NCBI GenBank assembly: GCA_030019485.1
Contig: JASEEW010000057.1
Location: forward strand, 1-10,464
Source of the DNA: Thermoplasmatales archaeon
GTDB taxonomy: Archaea > Thermoplasmatota > JASEFT01 > JAUWIS01
Reading direction: 5' to 3'
DNA: 10,464 nucleotides
Shown: positions 1 to 6,449 of the stretch, one piece after another
Position numbering within the stretch: the first letter of the stretch is position 1
Layout: each line of letters begins with the position of its first letter
The notes under the pieces: model-generated
Database searches by the model: none
Seen by the model: the letters and a program-made list of their open reading frames with translations, nothing else
Told to the model about the DNA's origin: nothing
Program-made: the position numbers and the translations under genes

Positions 1-223
1 GCAGTTTTGCCATCACTGCCAAGGATGATATGGCTGCGCAAATAATTGTTACAGCAGTGAACCATGTTCTCACGACAGGATCACCATGTCCAACAGTTGG
101 CCAGGGCTTGGAACCGTCCCCAAACCATACCGAGAAAAATATGAACGCGCCGAGCCCGGCATAGCAGACTGCTGCCAATGTTGCCATGTCCCCTTTTCCT
201 AGGAATATTATTTTATCCTTCAT
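1..223 (-). CDS. Small membrane protein, N-terminal part (runs off the left edge)
   Basis: This is the first 74 codons of a gene whose 3' end lies outside the window. I do not recognise the family. The visible part has two hydrophobic stretches, about residues 13-34 and 54-71, separated by a short Gly/Pro/Trp-rich loop (GDGSKPWPTVGHGD, 35-48), so it is an integral membrane protein with at least two helices. ATG codons occur at 229 and 223. The one at 229 would overlap the upstream stop as ATGA, but the GGAGG Shine-Dalgarno site (235-231) is only one base from it and seven bases from 223, so I prefer 223. It is the fourth gene of the operon with hel308, cgi121 and the HTH gene and is probably co-transcribed with them. 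Confidence 0.7.
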   Translation of the reverse strand, partial: MKDKIIFLGKGDMATLAAVCYAGLGAFIFFSVWFGDGSKPWPTVGHGDPVVRTWFTAVTIICAAISSLAVMAKL

Positions 224-225
224 AT

Positions 226-747
226 TCATCCCTCCGCGGATAGTTTCTCAACCCTATGACCCCTGTAACCCAGTTTCGTTGACCTTCTTATAACCCCTCT
301 GAGCATGGTCTGGGAAATATTCAAAGCAGTTGCAACATCACCAACAAATTTTCCTTCTTCTTTTATAAGCTCAAGGATTTTTTCCTCCATCACATTAAAC
401 TCCTCATCAGACATCATTGCCACTGCCAGTGCGTCACTAATCTCAGTAACAGGGCATGATGTGTTTATGTGAAACGATGTATAATATGAATGATAAACCT
501 TCTCCGGTTTTTCCCCGGATTGCCATTTGGAATCAACAAGTTTTATTTTTTCAAAAAAGACCAATGCCTCCTTTCCCTCCTCACCATATTTTTCCTCTAT
601 ATCCTTAAGACTTTTCCAGCCTGATACTACTTCCTGGAAAACCTTCCTCTTGTTTTTTGTGTTGACAGCCCTTAGCATAGGCACAAGTTCCGTTATATCA
701 CCTATGACTTTTACCCTTTCCATCATTCTGATATGGTTTTCAAGCAA
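226..747 (-). CDS. Archaeal regulator with two helix-turn-helix segments (ArsR-like)
   Basis: The 173-residue protein has two regions that read as DNA-binding folds. About residues 33-95 look like a winged helix: a helix pair ending in VFFEKIKLVD, then a strand-rich wing containing KVYHSYYTSFHIN. Residues 117-168 look like a second helix-turn-helix (EEKILELIKEEG...VGDVATALNISQTMLRGVIRR). No transmembrane segment or metal-binding Cys cluster is present. I infer a transcriptional regulator of the broad archaeal ArsR/winged-helix type; the target is unknown, though it could regulate its own operon. The start is TTG at 747, with AGGA ten bases upstream; ATG codons at 726 and 723 are in frame but have no visible ribosome site. 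It starts five bases after the cgi121 stop. Confidence 0.75.
   Translation of the reverse strand: MLENHIRMMERVKVIGDITELVPMLRAVNTKNKRKVFQEVVSGWKSLKDIEEKYGEEGKEALVFFEKIKLVDSKWQSGEKPEKVYHSYYTSFHINTSCPVTEISDALAVAMMSDEEFNVMEEKILELIKEEGKFVGDVATALNISQTMLRGVIRRSTKLGYRGHRVEKLSAEG
231..235 (-). promoter_or_regulatory. Ribosome binding site GGAGG that decides the start of the membrane gene
   Basis: GGAGG on the minus strand lies inside the end of the HTH gene. It is seven bases from the ATG at 223 and one base from the ATG at 229, so the downstream start is favoured. Confidence 0.6.
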
Positions 748-752
748 TATAA

Positions 753-1250
753 TTATTTCCTAACATCCAATAAGGCTATTCTCTCCAGAATCAGGTCTCT
801 GGGGTTGTGAGCAGCATTTATTTCGTTTTCTGTTACGCCAAAATCTTTCAGGATATTAACATCGTTTTCCAGTACAGAATCGTTCCTTCTAATATGCAAA
901 ACTGAAAGCAGTTTTTCATACCCGCATTTCCCCTCAGATTTGTCTATAATCACAACTGCAACCTTTTTACACCCATCCTTTACCCCCATCTTCTCTATCG
1001 CATTTTTTATCTGCCTCTCGCAGGATGCGTAAACAAGAATCTCTGTTGCCAAATTGTTTGAAAAACTTTTTTTTCTTTCAAACGCCTTTAAAGCATGCTG
1101 TGCTGCTGAAATAAGATGCTCCTTTCCTAAAACCATTTCCGCATCCAAAACAGCGATTTCCACATTGTTTTCCTCTGAAAAACTTTTAATCTTTTCAAGA
1201 AAAAACTCCGCATTTTTTACTTCCCCCTCAGCACCAATTATTTCTATCAT
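753..1250 (-). CDS. cgi121: KEOPS complex subunit Cgi121
   Basis: This 165-residue protein matches the Cgi121/TPRKB family in length and pattern. The segment VLDAEMVLGKEHLISAAQHA (about 35-54) is the typical core, followed by the ATEILVYASCERQIKNAIEK block and GVKDG, and the C-terminus ILERIALLDV is also typical. In the family, Cgi121 binds Bud32 and helps KEOPS hold the tRNA 3' CCA end during synthesis of t6A at position 37 of ANN-decoding tRNAs; it acts in the cytoplasm. The ATG overlaps the hel308 stop as ATGA (1250-1247) and has a strong AGGTGG ribosome site at 1260-1255, four bases upstream. The overlap implies translational coupling to hel308. The other KEOPS genes (Kae1, Bud32, Pcc1) are not in the window. 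Confidence 0.93.
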   Translation of the reverse strand: MIEIIGAEGEVKNAEFFLEKIKSFSEENNVEIAVLDAEMVLGKEHLISAAQHALKAFERKKSFSNNLATEILVYASCERQIKNAIEKMGVKDGCKKVAVVIIDKSEGKCGYEKLLSVLHIRRNDSVLENDVNILKDFGVTENEINAAHNPRDLILERIALLDVRK

Positions 1251-3325
1251 TTATCCACCTGCTGTTTAATATCCTCAGCCAGGCCTTTCCCAATTTTTTT
1301 AATCCTGGAAAGTTTTTCAACCTCAATTTTTCTTAAATCATCAATTGTTTTTAAACCATTTTTAAACAGCACCCTTGCCCTTATCCTTCCAATGCCTTTC
1401 AAACTTGTTAATTCCAGAAGCTCCTCTTTCACACCATATTTCATTCTCCTCATCAGCCTGTTCAGCGTTCTCATAATGCCTCTGTTGAACAGCCCTGCAA
1501 GCTCCCTCATAGAGTAAAGCAGCCATTCGCCTGTCTCGGTTTTAGCATATACATCCCCAGGACCAACGCCATATTTTTTTACAATGCTTTCCTCTGAAAA
1601 CTCGTTTATCCAGTCCTCAAGCAGACAAGCGGTTTTTACCTGAGCCAGAAAATACTCATCGTCATCCTCAGTGATCAACTCTCCTCTATGTTTGCTTGCT
1701 TTTTCCTCAACCCATTCATAATCATTTTTTCTTAAATAAAGAATCCTCATGTCAGGTGTTGCACACACAGTGTGCAGCAGTGAAAAATCAGATGAAACAT
1801 TTTTTTCCAATGCATTTTTTATTTTCACTGCTGACAGCGGGTCTATGTAAAGGTCTGAAACTTTTTTACCATATTTTGTTGCATTAAAACCCTTTATCAT
1901 GTTGTTTTCTTCAAGAAAACCCACAACCCTTTCTATTATTTCATCGAGCTTCCAGATATCTGTTTGACAGGCATAAAACGTGTTCCCTATGAAGTTTTTC
2001 AGCATCTCTTCACTGTTTACAAATCCTGAGGCTACAGAGGATAATATGTGTGCTCTTAACGCGCTTTCAGAACCAAGTTTTGAGTAAATACTTTCAGTTT
2101 CATTGAGCAGGTAGTCCTCGTAAATCCTGTTTTTTTCATCCTCATTTCTTGCAATCAGCACTGCCTCACCTTCCCTGTCATACTGCGGTCTTCCCGCTCT
2201 CCCCTCCATCTGCTTTATCTCCAGTATTGGTATCGGCATTCTCCCAAAATTTGGGTCGAACCTGTACAGGTTTTTTATGATAACCCTTCTTGCAGGAAGA
2301 TTTATGCCGGCAGCAAGTGTTGGTGTCGCGGCAACACATTTTATTTTCCCATTTCTGAAATTTTTTTCAACAATTTTTCTCTGGGCATTACTTAATCCTG
2401 CATGATGATATGCTGCTCCATTCTCAACACATTTCGCGATTCTTGAGCCTACAGATGTCATCTCAGACTGGCTTTTAATTATTTTTTCAGAAACTTTTTT
2501 CAATTCAGACTTCTCATTTTCATCCAAAAATTTTTTGCATAAACCTGAGAGTTTATCAGCCAAACCCTCAGCAGACCTTCTTGTGTTCGTGAAAATCAAT
2601 GCCTGTCCATTATCATTTAACGTATCTGAAACAAGTGAAACAATCTCATCCTTCTCTTTTTTTATTTTTTTTGCTGTATTATCTGTAAAATTTATTTCTC
2701 CATCTAAATACACACCCTCCTTTAACGGCACAGGCCTCCAGTCACTTTTCACATGCCTCGCATTCAGCCATTCTGCAAGCTCCTCAGAGTTTTTTATAGT
2801 GGCGGACAAACCAATAATCTGCGCATTCTCTTTAAACCTTGACAGTATTGTTTCAAGTGTTGGCCCCCTCCCTGGATCATTTATCAGATGGATTTCATCA
2901 GCCACAGCAATTGTTATTTTTTTAAGCCAGTGGGACCTGTGCCTCAGTAATGAATCTGCTTTCTCAGATGTTACAATAATGATGTCAAATGATTCAAGCT
3001 CTGGTTCAGGCGAGTCAAGGTCACCATAGGAAACCGCAATCTTGATGCCAATTTTTTCAAAAATTTTTAAATCCTCATACTTTTCAGATGCTAAAGCCCT
3101 CAGAGGAACAATGTACATTGCCTTACCATTGTTAAGAACAGATTTAAGCATTGCAAGATACGCCACAAGGCTTTTACCACCCGCTGTTGGAACAGACAAA
3201 ACAAGGTTTTCATTATTCAGTGCATAACCTATTGACATCTCCTGCGGCGGGTAAAACTCTTCTATGCCCTGCTCCTTCAGTATTCCAATAACTCTTTCAT
3301 CTATTTTCACTTCATCCAGTTTCAT
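1247..3325 (-). CDS. hel308: ATP-dependent DNA helicase Hel308 (Ski2-like superfamily 2)
   Basis: The 692-residue length is usual for archaeal Hel308. Visible motifs are: Q-motif region YPPQ (25-28), Walker A PTAGGKS (46-52, Lys51), motif Ia PLRALASEK (74-82), DEIH box (143-146), SAT (174-176), YHHAGLS (306-312), motif V ATPTLAAGINLPA (333-345) and motif VI QMEGRAGRP (372-380). A winged-helix and ratchet region follows, then a helix-hairpin-helix tail with the Hel308 signature GIGRIRAR (644-651). The family unwinds the lagging strand at stalled or branched replication forks with 3'-5' polarity. It is the first gene of a minus-strand operon with cgi121. The start is ATG at 3325 with a modest AGGG four bases upstream. 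All catalytic motifs look intact. Confidence 0.97.
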   Translation of the reverse strand: MKLDEVKIDERVIGILKEQGIEEFYPPQEMSIGYALNNENLVLSVPTAGGKSLVAYLAMLKSVLNNGKAMYIVPLRALASEKYEDLKIFEKIGIKIAVSYGDLDSPEPELESFDIIIVTSEKADSLLRHRSHWLKKITIAVADEIHLINDPGRGPTLETILSRFKENAQIIGLSATIKNSEELAEWLNARHVKSDWRPVPLKEGVYLDGEINFTDNTAKKIKKEKDEIVSLVSDTLNDNGQALIFTNTRRSAEGLADKLSGLCKKFLDENEKSELKKVSEKIIKSQSEMTSVGSRIAKCVENGAAYHHAGLSNAQRKIVEKNFRNGKIKCVAATPTLAAGINLPARRVIIKNLYRFDPNFGRMPIPILEIKQMEGRAGRPQYDREGEAVLIARNEDEKNRIYEDYLLNETESIYSKLGSESALRAHILSSVASGFVNSEEMLKNFIGNTFYACQTDIWKLDEIIERVVGFLEENNMIKGFNATKYGKKVSDLYIDPLSAVKIKNALEKNVSSDFSLLHTVCATPDMRILYLRKNDYEWVEEKASKHRGELITEDDDEYFLAQVKTACLLEDWINEFSEESIVKKYGVGPGDVYAKTETGEWLLYSMRELAGLFNRGIMRTLNRLMRRMKYGVKEELLELTSLKGIGRIRARVLFKNGLKTIDDLRKIEVEKLSRIKKIGKGLAEDIKQQVDK

Positions 3326-3339
3326 TCAACCCTAAAAAG

Positions 3340-3377
3340 GGCTCTGATAATGAAATAGTTTTTGCTGGCTCTAATAA
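3340..3377. repeat. 11-bp direct repeat in the hel308/aIF2-beta divergent promoter
   Basis: GGCTCTGATAA (3340-3350) and GGCTCTAATAA (3367-3377) match at 10 of 11 positions and start 27 bp apart. They lie between two divergent genes. On the minus strand the outer copy ends in TTATTA, which could be the TATA element of hel308, giving a leader of about 20 bases. A regulator site is an inference. Confidence 0.45.
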
Positions 3378-3378
3378 G

Positions 3379-3387
3379 TTTTTAATA
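3379..3387 (+). promoter_or_regulatory. TATA-like box of the aIF2-beta gene
   Basis: TTTTTAATA is centred about 25 bases before the ATG at 3408, the distance expected when an archaeal transcript begins at or next to its start codon. No Shine-Dalgarno site is present upstream of the ATG, which fits a leaderless mRNA. Confidence 0.6.
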
Positions 3388-3407
3388 GCATAAACCAATT
3401 ACCTCTT

Positions 3408-4019
3408 ATGAATTATGATTACAAGTCACTGCTTGAAAGGGCAAGGAAACAACTTCCTGAGAAGGTGAAGGAGCATTCCAGATTTGAAATACCATCCTGC
3501 CAAATATTTTATGAGGGCAACACAACAGTTATACGAAACTTTGCTGATATTGCGGATGCCATCAACAGAGAGCCACAGCATCTTATAGTGTCCCTGCTGA
3601 AGGAGCTGGGCACAGCAGGTAGCATTGATGGCAGAAGGGCGCTTCTAAAGGGAAAGGTCATCAGCAGGCAGATAGAGTCCAAGTTTAAAGACTATGTTGA
3701 AACATTTGTTCTATGCTCGGAGTGCAGAAAGCCTGACACGCATCTTGAAAAAGATGGCAGAATCCTGGTATTAAGATGCGATGCCTGCGGAGCCCACAGA
3801 CCCGTGACAGTAAAAGTTGCAAAAACAACTGAAGCCCCTGCTGTTTCTGAAGGGAGCATCCATGAGGTTGTAATTCAGGATATCAGCAGGCGCGGTGACG
3901 GCATGGTAAAACTTGACAGATACACTGTTTTTGTTCCTAACACAGCAAAAGGCTCAAAGGTGAAAATAAAAATTGAAAAAATATCAGGTAATGTTGCGTT
4001 TGCACATGTGGTTGATTAA
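3408..4019 (+). CDS. eif2b: Translation initiation factor aIF2 subunit beta with C-terminal TRAM domain
   Basis: The 203-residue protein starts with the aIF2-beta/aIF5 fold: basic N-terminal helix (YKSLLERARKQLP), then about 25-95 with the block IADAINREPQHLIVSLLKELGT. A zinc ribbon follows with Cys103, Cys106, Cys124 and Cys127. Residues about 147-203 form a TRAM domain (IQDISRRGDGMVKLDRYTVF, ending NVAFAHVVD), a small RNA-binding beta barrel. aIF2-beta is part of the heterotrimer that brings initiator Met-tRNA to the ribosome. The TRAM fusion is known in some euryarchaea and likely adds RNA affinity. The gene is divergent from hel308 and appears leaderless. Its TAA stop shares bases with the stop of the converging zinc-ribbon gene (4016-4018). 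Confidence 0.95.
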   Translation: MNYDYKSLLERARKQLPEKVKEHSRFEIPSCQIFYEGNTTVIRNFADIADAINREPQHLIVSLLKELGTAGSIDGRRALLKGKVISRQIESKFKDYVETFVLCSECRKPDTHLEKDGRILVLRCDACGAHRPVTVKVAKTTEAPAVSEGSIHEVVIQDISRRGDGMVKLDRYTVFVPNTAKGSKVKIKIEKISGNVAFAHVVD

Positions 4020-4231
4020 AGTCTTGTACCACAGTTATTGCAGAATTGCGCATTCTCAGGGTTCAGTGTATGACATTTATGGCATCTAACTTTAACAATC
4101 TCCTTATTTTTTCCCTTTGCCACAGCTTTCCCAAGTTCTCTTACTGCACCTTTAGTTGCCCATCTGATGATTTGTGGATAATGTGGAATGATGATGACTA
4201 CAACACCACTCATTATAATAACACCACCCAT
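4016..4231 (-). CDS. Zinc-ribbon membrane protein, C-terminal piece after an in-frame TAG
   Basis: This 71-codon frame (from the first ATG) encodes a hydrophobic stretch (1-15), a basic region and a C-terminal zinc ribbon CHKC...CNNC (Cys50, 53, 64, 67). It is in the same frame as the upstream 68-residue gene and separated from it by one TAG (4252-4250) and six sense codons reading GFGFIV. With those six residues the hydrophobic stretch becomes a full-length helix of about 21 residues; starting at the ATG cuts it short. No good ribosome site precedes 4231; GGTGG before the ATG at 4213 is a weak alternative. I think this is the second half of one protein of about 146 residues, interrupted by nonsense mutation or readthrough. 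If made separately it would be a small zinc-ribbon protein of unknown role. Confidence 0.6.
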   Translation of the reverse strand: MGGVIIMSGVVVIIIPHYPQIIRWATKGAVRELGKAVAKGKNKEIVKVRCHKCHTLNPENAQFCNNCGTRL

Positions 4232-4249
4232 TACTATGAAACCAAAACC

Positions 4250-4456
4250 CTAGAAACTTTTTTCAGCAGCTTCCCCCATCTTATCAAAGGCATCACTACC
4301 TTCTTGACTGCCAGGGGCACTTCCCTGCCATATGTCCTGATATTTGTTATATTCATCATCCCATCGATTATGCTCAATAGCCCCATGTATCACTATGGCA
4401 ACTCCTATAATCATGATGATAACACCAAGTGCAACAAATTTCTTCTTAATCTGCAT
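4250..4456 (-). CDS. Small single-helix membrane protein, N-terminal piece before an in-frame TAG
   Basis: The 68-residue product has a Lys-rich start (IKKK), a membrane helix at about 7-26 and a hydrophilic, acidic and aromatic tail (HNRWDDEYNKYQDIW) ending AAEKSF at a TAG codon. No known family is recognised. A TATA-like box at 4479-4487 lies about 27 bases before the ATG, suggesting a leaderless transcript. The frame continues past TAG into a second membrane helix and a zinc ribbon. Under the full-length model the two helices would flank a loop of roughly 40 residues, with the ribbon at the C-terminus. It converges on aIF2-beta and is divergent from ubiX. Confidence 0.6.
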   Translation of the reverse strand: MQIKKKFVALGVIIMIIGVAIVIHGAIEHNRWDDEYNKYQDIWQGSAPGSQEGSDAFDKMGEAAEKSF

Positions 4457-4478
4457 TATTGTAAAACATAGTTCTCTG

Positions 4479-4487
4479 ATTATTTAG
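4479..4487 (-). promoter_or_regulatory. TATA-like box of the split zinc-ribbon membrane gene
   Basis: CTAAATAAT on the minus strand is centred about 27 bases before the ATG at 4456. No Shine-Dalgarno site is visible, so a leaderless transcript is likely. Confidence 0.45.
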
Positions 4488-4510
4488 TTTTTTCTAATTC
4501 GAGAAAAATC

Positions 4511-4520
4511 ATTTAATATA
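4511..4520 (+). promoter_or_regulatory. TATA-like box of ubiX
   Basis: ATTTAATATA is centred about 26 bases before the ATG at 4542. This spacing argues for initiation at 4542 (or 4539) and against the GTG at 4521, which directly abuts the box. Confidence 0.65.
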
Positions 4521-4541
4521 GTGAAAGACATTATCCACATG

Positions 4542-5159
4542 ATGAGAATCGTAATAGGAATAACTGGCGCATCAGGCATAATTTACGGCGTAAGACTTCT
4601 GGAAAAACTGAAAGAAGAAAAATATTTGGTTGTTTCCGAAAATGCAAAAAAAATCATGGAACATGAAACAGGATATAAACCTGACCACATGAAAAAACTT
4701 TCAGAGCATTACTATGAAAACAATGATTTATTCCCTGAGATTTCATCAGGCTCATTCATGTTTGATGCAATGGTAATTGTCCCGTGTTCCATGTCAACAC
4801 TTTCAAAAATCGCAAGCGGCATATCTGACAGTTTGATTACAAGAACCGCTGCTGTCTGCATGAAGGAGAAAAGAAAACTCGTTCTCGTGCCTAGGGAAAC
4901 ACCTATTTCAACAATTCATTTGCAGAACATGGCAAAATTATCAGAAAACAACGTAATTATTCTGCCAGCCGCGCCAGGGTTCTATCCAAAACCAAAAAAT
5001 GTTGACGATATTGTAAATTTTGTTGTCGGAAAAATAATGGACTGCCTGGGAATTGAAAACACGTTGTACAAAAGATGGGGGAAACTCCGCAACCGAAAGC
5101 AAATCGGTAAAGATTTCACGTCAAAATCCAATGTTGCGGAGTTTAGTAAACATGAATAG
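4542..5159 (+). CDS. ubiX: Flavin prenyltransferase UbiX
   Basis: The protein opens with the typical UbiX start MRIVIGITGASGIIYGVRLL, whose GASG loop binds FMN. Later it carries VPCSMSTLSKIASGISDSLITR, a KRKLVLVPRETP block and MAKLSENNVIILPAAPGFY, all family hallmarks. UbiX joins dimethylallyl phosphate to reduced FMN to make prenyl-FMN, the cofactor of UbiD-type decarboxylases. In many archaea that includes a decarboxylase of the modified mevalonate pathway; no UbiD is in this window. I chose ATG 4542 because of the family N-terminus and the TATA box 26 bases upstream; ATG 4539 and GTG 4521 are in frame. The usual family end (LYKRWGK) is followed by about 24 extra residues. The TAG stop overlaps the start of the next gene by eight bases. 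Confidence 0.93.
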   Translation: MRIVIGITGASGIIYGVRLLEKLKEEKYLVVSENAKKIMEHETGYKPDHMKKLSEHYYENNDLFPEISSGSFMFDAMVIVPCSMSTLSKIASGISDSLITRTAAVCMKEKRKLVLVPRETPISTIHLQNMAKLSENNVIILPAAPGFYPKPKNVDDIVNFVVGKIMDCLGIENTLYKRWGKLRNRKQIGKDFTSKSNVAEFSKHE

Positions 5160-5631
5160 AAAACTTATAGGTATCATTATCATACTTATCATCATTGCTA
5201 TAGCAGGGTTCAGTATCACAAGCATCAAAACAGAAAAACAAAAAAAAGCAGAAAACTACATAACAGGTGTTGACCTCACATACCTGGATGACACTGAAAT
5301 ATCTGAGGATGTTTACGCTGTTAATATATGCGGGCCCAGGGACTGCGGAATAATACTGATAAACAACACTGGTGAAAAGGAGGATAGTTTCAGTTTCAGC
5401 GCTGATGCACCTGATGGGTTTAGCATATCATTTGAATATGATATTATGCAGGTAAATACTGAAGGAATCCAATGGAATACAATATACTATGAGACCTCAT
5501 CACCTCTTGGTTCCTACTTCGCAAACGTCACAGCAACCTCTGTTAGCAATCCGGATGCAAAGGATACACTCACACTCAGGCTTGATGTAACAAAAACCAT
5601 GGTGCTACAACCGAAAAAGGTGACCAGGTAA
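5152..5631 (+). CDS. Membrane-anchored Ig-like domain, 5' part of a frameshifted FKBP gene
   Basis: From ATG 5152, with GGAG ten bases upstream, the frame encodes an N-terminal membrane anchor (about 6-22, IGIIIILIIIAIAGFSI), a charged linker and a beta-rich region of about 60-148. That region contains GIILINNTGEKEDSFSF and SPLGSYFANVTATSVSNPDA, the look of an Ig-like domain of the NEW3/COG1470 sort found on archaeal surface proteins. After LRLDVTKT the frame runs a few unrelated codons to TAA (5629-5631), exactly where an FKBP domain begins in the -1 frame. I therefore read this as the first half of one extracytoplasmic protein. A longer frame upstream (from 5053) only overlaps ubiX and is not supported. 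The gene overlaps the ubiX stop and is probably co-transcribed with it. Confidence 0.75.
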   Translation: MNRKLIGIIIILIIIAIAGFSITSIKTEKQKKAENYITGVDLTYLDDTEISEDVYAVNICGPRDCGIILINNTGEKEDSFSFSADAPDGFSISFEYDIMQVNTEGIQWNTIYYETSSPLGSYFANVTATSVSNPDAKDTLTLRLDVTKTMVLQPKKVTR

Positions 5632-5909
5632 TTGTTCAATACATAGTATGGGATACTGATGGAAATCATCTTGATTCCGGGACACTGCCTGCAACAGCAG
5701 GGGAGCCGGGGGCAGGACCAGCAGGGCAGGTAACGTACATTGATGGTTTTTATCTCGGACTGCTTGGCATGGAAAAGGAACGATTTGCTGAGGGTGAAAC
5801 AAAAAAAATCAGGGTTCCACCAGAGCTTGCGTACGGAACTGACCCTGAGGCGCATGAGCTTGGCGGTGAAACACTCATTGTCCAGCTGACAATCATATTA
5901 AGCACCTAA
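5586..5909 (+). pseudogene. FKBP-type peptidyl-prolyl isomerase domain in the -1 frame
   Basis: This frame is open from 5586 and reads TTEKGDQVIVQY, then YIDGFYLGLLGMEKERFAEG, then the FKBP hallmark VPPELAYG, ending GGETLIVQLTIIL at TAA 5907-5909. FKBPs speed cis-trans isomerisation of prolyl bonds. Fused to the membrane-anchored Ig-like part, it would act as a folding helper outside the membrane. The domain has no start codon of its own before its conserved beginning, so it depends on joining to the upstream frame. One extra A in the A5 run at 5592-5596 would give a continuous protein of about 252 residues (VTK-N-HGATTEKGD). Sequencing or assembly error, real mutation and programmed frameshifting are all possible. 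Conservation of the domain suggests it is functional or was broken recently. Confidence 0.8.
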
Positions 5910-5940
5910 AACATTTAAGCCATGAAAACCATTTAATAAT

Positions 5941-6111
5941 ATGAAAAAAGAACTCATGGAAATACTCTGCTGCCCAACATGCAAATCAGATCTGGAGTTA
6001 AAAATTGAGAAAGAGGAAAAAAATGAGATAATTGAAGGAAAACTAATTTGCAAAAAATGCGGTGAGTACAGGATTGAGGAGGGGATACCAAACCTGCTGC
6101 CGAAGGAATAA
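5941..6111 (+). CDS. Trm112-like zinc protein (methyltransferase activator family)
   Basis: This 56-residue protein matches the Trm112/UPF0434 pattern. It starts KKELMEILCCPTCKSDLEL, has a hydrophilic middle (KEEKNEIIEG), a second pair of cysteines CKKC (Cys37, Cys40) and ends YRIEEGIPNLLP. Cys11/Cys14 with Cys37/Cys40 form the expected zinc site; Cys10 is an additional cysteine. In archaea and eukaryotes Trm112 is the obligate partner that stabilises several SAM-dependent methyltransferases acting on tRNA, rRNA and release factors. No methyltransferase gene is visible next to it. The ATG at 5941 has no good ribosome site. A TATA-like TTTAAG about 25 bases upstream (5914-5919) suggests a possible leaderless start, or it may be read with the upstream gene. 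Confidence 0.88.
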   Translation: MKKELMEILCCPTCKSDLELKIEKEEKNEIIEGKLICKKCGEYRIEEGIPNLLPKE

Positions 6112-6141
6112 AAAATAAGGCTGAAAGAGGAGGAAAAAACT

Positions 6142-6444
6142 ATGATAGGTGTTTTGTTCGGTGGGAATCTTGGCATGGTGTGCGGAACAGTTTTCCTATT
6201 GTTTCTAATAGGCTTCATACTGGGTATGCTGTTTAAAGGCATCCTGAAAACCCTGCTTATAATAGTGATTGTTCTGCTGCTCTGCAGTTTCCTGGGTGTA
6301 GTCGCAGTGAACTGGGCCATATTAATTGGAACCCTTGGTATGCTGATGCTTCTCCTGATATCACTGCTGCTGACAGTGTTGCCCTTCACACTCGGCTTCA
6401 TTCTTGGTATCATACTGAGTATTAAAAGAAGAGGAGGAAGGTGA
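6142..6444 (+). CDS. Small hydrophobic membrane protein, three to four helices
   Basis: The 100-residue product is almost entirely hydrophobic, with likely membrane helices at about 11-31, 36-54, 56-78 and 80-93 and a basic C-terminus (KRRGGR). Gly- and Leu-rich helices dominate. No known family is recognised. Translation is well supported by a strong ribosome site GAGGAGG (6127-6133), eight bases before ATG 6142, and by an overlap of its end with the signals of the next gene. It could be a transporter-like accessory or a small membrane scaffold, but nothing in the sequence selects a role. It probably belongs to a short operon with the Trm112-like gene upstream and the basic protein downstream. 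Confidence 0.75.
   Translation: MIGVLFGGNLGMVCGTVFLLFLIGFILGMLFKGILKTLLIIVIVLLLCSFLGVVAVNWAILIGTLGMLMLLLISLLLTVLPFTLGFILGIILSIKRRGGR
6440..6444 (+). promoter_or_regulatory. Ribosome binding site GGTGA, also readable as a GTG start
   Basis: GGTGA lies five bases before ATG 6450. The GTG inside it (6441) is in frame with the gene, so it can be mistaken for the start. GGAGG at 6433-6437 is only three bases from that GTG, which is too close for good initiation. Confidence 0.5.
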
Positions 6445-6449
6445 AAAAT

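Noticed and set aside
4250..4252. Pyrrolysine codon as a firm call
   Set aside because: TAG is used as an ordinary stop for ubiX and the two-HTH gene, and no pyl genes are in the window, so it stays only one of several explanations.
5053..5151. Upstream extension of the Ig-like/FKBP frame
   Set aside because: It lies entirely inside the conserved end of ubiX in another frame. ATG 5152 has a ribosome site and begins a normal membrane anchor.
5898..6413. 171-codon frame on the minus strand
   Set aside because: It is the antisense shadow of the Trm112-like and membrane-protein genes, which have family motifs and a strong ribosome site.
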